Source of the DNA: Komarekiella atlantica HA4396-MV6
Lineage (GTDB): Bacteria; Cyanobacteriota; Cyanobacteriia; Cyanobacteriales; Nostocaceae
Direction of reading: 5' to 3'
Length of the DNA stretch: 64,000 bases
Assembly: GCA_019359395.1 (NCBI GenBank)
Contig: JAHHHK010000001.1
Span: 124,001-188,000 of the forward strand
In this document: piece after piece, positions 61,894-64,000 of the stretch
Layout: the number at the start of each line of letters is the position of its first letter
Position numbering within the stretch: the stretch's first letter is position 1
Program-made: the position numbers and the translations under genes
Notes under the pieces: model-generated
What the model was told of the DNA's origin: nothing
Database searches by the model: none
The model's input: only the letters and a program-made list of their open reading frames with translations

Positions 61894-62766
61894 TTAAACT
61901 CTTGCCAAAACAGGCTCATTCATGACGTTATTGACTAAGTTGGATTCTGACCCAGTACAGTAGATTTCGCAGGAATTATTAGGACTTTCGATCAGTTTAA
62001 TTTTGTAAAGCTTGGCTCCCAATTCTTGAATAGGCGATCGCAGTAAATTACTAATGTAAAGTGCGATATTCTCAGCAGTGGGCACAACTTCGGCAAAGTA
62101 AGCAATGTCTTTATTTAGAAAAGTGTGATCGAACGGCTCAAGCACATGATCTTCTATCACCTGATTCAGAGCACCTAAATCAACAATCATGCCAGTGCGC
62201 GAATCAATTTCCCCTTTCACAGTGACTTCTAAATGGTAGTTGTGTCCGTGACCGTGGGGACGGGCACACTTCCCGTAAATCTCAGTGTTTTCTTCGTTAC
62301 TCAGTTTAGGGTGAGCCAGCCGATGGGCGGCGCTAAAGTGAGTGCTAATGGTCAGGTAGGCTTCCATTCCGTTTCCCATATAATCTGCCCAGAGTTCAGG
62401 GTGTTCAAACAACTGCACACGGACTAAAGGCAAGTGGGGTGCTAGTCGCTGCCAAATAACCCGTGCAATATTCTCAGTGGTGGGTAGAGTTTGTTGAAAT
62501 TCTGTCCACACGTCGTTGAGATAAGAGAAGTCCAATTGGCTGGTAACTTCCCGTTTAATTACGTGTTTCACGTCGGACAAGTTCAGCACCATGCCATATT
62601 TATCTAGTTCCCCGGCTAGGGAGATAAATAATACATAGTTATGTCCATGTCCGGGAAATCTAGAGCAAGCACCAAATTTTTCAATATTCTCGGCTTCACT
62701 TAGTTCTGGCAACCAATAGCGATGACTTGCTGAAAACTGAGCACGGCGATTAACAATGCATTGCAT
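61894..62766 (-). CDS. Tandem 6-pyruvoyl-tetrahydropterin/6-carboxytetrahydropterin synthase-like protein
   Basis: The 290-residue protein is a fusion of two PTPS/QueD domains. Domain 1 (1-140) has the zinc site in ASHRYWL and FPGHGHNY and retains the cysteine in FGACSRF. Domain 2 (137-275) has AAHRLAHP, KCARPHGHGHNYHLEV with cysteine, the pattern DLGALNQVIEDHVLEPFDHTFLN and PTAENIAL. Both keep zinc histidines, so both sites may work, although the second is more canonical. Single-domain relatives make tetrahydrobiopterin precursors or the queuosine intermediate. The fusion is typical of cyanobacteria in my memory. Confidence 0.9.
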   Translation of the reverse strand: MQCIVNRRAQFSASHRYWLPELSEAENIEKFGACSRFPGHGHNYVLFISLAGELDKYGMVLNLSDVKHVIKREVTSQLDFSYLNDVWTEFQQTLPTTENIARVIWQRLAPHLPLVRVQLFEHPELWADYMGNGMEAYLTISTHFSAAHRLAHPKLSNEENTEIYGKCARPHGHGHNYHLEVTVKGEIDSRTGMIVDLGALNQVIEDHVLEPFDHTFLNKDIAYFAEVVPTAENIALYISNLLRSPIQELGAKLYKIKLIESPNNSCEIYCTGSESNLVNNVMNEPVLARV

Positions 62767-62900
62767 GAGTATACTGAGAGCAAAAATTAAAATTTCTTAA
62801 CCTTTCACTGCTTCCAGCATAAACTAATTTCAGCCGCTTCGCGGAGTCTAAGTTCAAACTCCAAAGTCCAAAAAATTTAATTTTGACTCTTGACTATTAA

Positions 62901-63590
62901 CTACTCAACCGATGCTTGTGCCTCGCAATGCAATCTTTCAGCTATGCGGAATAGTTCTAGACCTGTGTGTAAATAACGATCATCGTAGCTCAAAGGGAAG
63001 TAAGCTAACTCTTCTAGCCCATCCCCTACTTGACTGAGGCTGTAGTAGAGGTGAGCTGCTGCTCTTGCTAAACTAGGAGGATTCGGTAGAGAGCGAAGAG
63101 TTGTTTGTGCCTGCTTGAACTCATCTCGGCAAGTTTGTAAGTATTCCTGAAATTCTTCTAGTAACTCATCATCAAAGGGATCAGCAGCTAATTGCTCCAT
63201 TTGTTCCTCTAGGGAATAGAGAATGCTACAAAGCAGGCGATTGACTGGTTGATAAACTCGGCGCAGCCATTCATCGACTTGTTCATCAGCATCCCGTCCG
63301 GTTTGGCGTGTTGCCTTGTAACGCTTTTGAGCAGAAGCAGTACGTTGTTGCCGATCGCTATTTAATTTTTGAGAGCTATCCCGCAGTTGTTGGTCATAAT
63401 TGAGACGATTATGAGTGTCGCCTAAGACTTCATACGCGGCATTGATGTGGATAATTCGCTCGTTATCTGCTGTTTCCTGATTGCTGTCAGGATGAAATAA
63501 CTTCACCAAGCGGCGATAAGCTTGCTTAATCTCCGCTTGGCTGGCATTTTGACTAACTTTGAGTGTTTCGTAGTGGTTAGAATTGGCCAT
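62901..63590 (-). CDS. DnaJ-domain co-chaperone, short form
   Basis: The 229-residue protein has an N-terminal J domain (NHYETLKVSQNASQAEIKQAYRRLVKLFHPDSNQ) with the HPD motif at 33-35. It lacks the Gly/Phe and zinc-finger regions of full DnaJ. Its C-terminal 120 residues are helical and acidic (LEEQMEQLAADPFDDELLEEFQEYLQTC) and not recognised. It should recruit an Hsp70 to a specific client. It follows the cysteine synthase gene by 15 bp on the same strand. Confidence 0.92.
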   Translation of the reverse strand: MANSNHYETLKVSQNASQAEIKQAYRRLVKLFHPDSNQETADNERIIHINAAYEVLGDTHNRLNYDQQLRDSSQKLNSDRQQRTASAQKRYKATRQTGRDADEQVDEWLRRVYQPVNRLLCSILYSLEEQMEQLAADPFDDELLEEFQEYLQTCRDEFKQAQTTLRSLPNPPSLARAAAHLYYSLSQVGDGLEELAYFPLSYDDRYLHTGLELFRIAERLHCEAQASVE

Positions 63591-63605
63591 TCATCTAATT
63601 TATCG

Positions 63606-64000
63606 TTAGCTGACGCTAGCTGCTACCCTTGCCTCTAGGTCTTGGAACAATGGTGTACTTAAATATCTCTCCCCAAAACTGGGCTGAATCATTACAATTA
63701 AGCGTCCTTTGTTTTCTTGACGCTGGGCAACTTGAATTGCCGCACACAATGCGGCTCCACTGGAAATACCAGATAGTAGCCCTTCTTCTCTTGCCAAACG
63801 CCGACCAAATGCGATCGCTTCTTCATCGGTGACGGCAATCACTTCATCAATCAATTTTACCTTGAGTACTTGGGGAATAAACCCAGCGCCAATTCCTTGA
63901 ATTTTGTGCGGCCCAGGTCGTCCGCCAGACAAGATTGCACTATTGGCAGGTTCAACGGCGATCGCCTGAAAACTCGGCTTACGTGTTTTAATTACTTCTG
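63606..64000 (-). CDS. cysK: Cysteine synthase (O-acetylserine sulfhydrylase), partial
   Basis: The gene runs off the right edge; the frame stays open to the last base. The visible 130 C-terminal residues include [39 protein letters not shown]. This holds the conserved [12 protein letters not shown] loop and the PLP-phosphate-side [18 protein letters not shown] and SFGERYLST follow, and both are characteristic of CysK. It makes cysteine from O-acetylserine and sulfide. It probably shares a transcript with the DnaJ-domain gene downstream. Confidence 0.95.
   Translation of the reverse strand, partial: EVIKTRKPSFQAIAVEPANSAILSGGRPGPHKIQGIGAGFIPQVLKVKLIDEVIAVTDEEAIAFGRRLAREEGLLSGISSGAALCAAIQVAQRQENKGRLIVMIQPSFGERYLSTPLFQDLEARVAASVS

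Noticed and set aside
1-64000. CRISPR array
   Set aside because: Repeats in the window are palindromic, heptameric or irregularly spaced; no array of 24-40 bp direct repeats with unique spacers was seen.

Overview
The window is a 64 kb piece of a filamentous, probably heterocyst-forming cyanobacterial chromosome of the Nostoc/Anabaena type. The evidence is the many GCGATCGC (HIP1) octamers, heptanucleotide tracts of the CCCCAGT/CCCCAAT kind, small dispersed palindromes, giant Ser/Thr-His multi-kinases, a DnaB intein at the same site as in Synechocystis, and a NAT/LivH-type permease. No rRNA, tRNA or CRISPR array was seen.

Layout. 0-2.2 kb: the end of a UbiA-superfamily gene followed by a cytochrome P450, a candidate terpenoid pair. 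2.2-9 kb: a giant kinase/ATPase/GAF/histidine kinase and a response regulator. 9.2-15.8 kb: lipA, a 45-aa membrane protein, a LivH permease, a hybrid histidine kinase, a decayed IS630-type element and larE. 15.8-26.6 kb: mixed housekeeping and accessory genes: an SGNH hydrolase, an XRE regulator, an orphan DNA methylase, cyanase, a methyltransferase, FKBP, intein-containing dnaB, rplI and gloB. 27-37.7 kb (+ strand): a surface-glycan operon of eight glycosyltransferases around an ABC exporter; it includes a GT10-like enzyme and three tandem GT-A paralogues. 37.8-41.8 kb: an NDH-2-like oxidoreductase, a small membrane protein and an ABC1/UbiB kinase. 42.3-52.4 kb (- strand): a second polysaccharide locus of Wzx/Wzy type (flippase, GT2, GT4, polymerase/ligase, Wzc-like co-polymerase kinase, two GT4). 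53-64 kb: an M1 aminopeptidase, a repeat-rich GC-high island, a DUF3352 protein, mscL, a methyltransferase, a PrsW protease, a broken Uma2 gene, a tandem 6-pyruvoyl-tetrahydropterin-synthase-like protein, a DnaJ-domain protein and the end of cysK.

The two glycan loci could each assemble and export a repeat-unit polysaccharide, one through an ABC exporter and the other through Wzx/Wzy/Wzc. No priming sugar-phosphate transferase is visible in either.

The most unusual item is the ABC exporter at 30.2-32.5 kb. Its C-terminus carries two tandem HisKA-like helical repeats: the first keeps the phospho-acceptor histidine, the second has lost it, and there is no histidine-kinase ATPase domain. Other notable items are a small palindromic mobile repeat seen once with an apparent 4-bp target duplication and once inserted in frame in a histidine kinase, and an IS630-type copy sitting exactly at the central TA of another dispersed palindrome.
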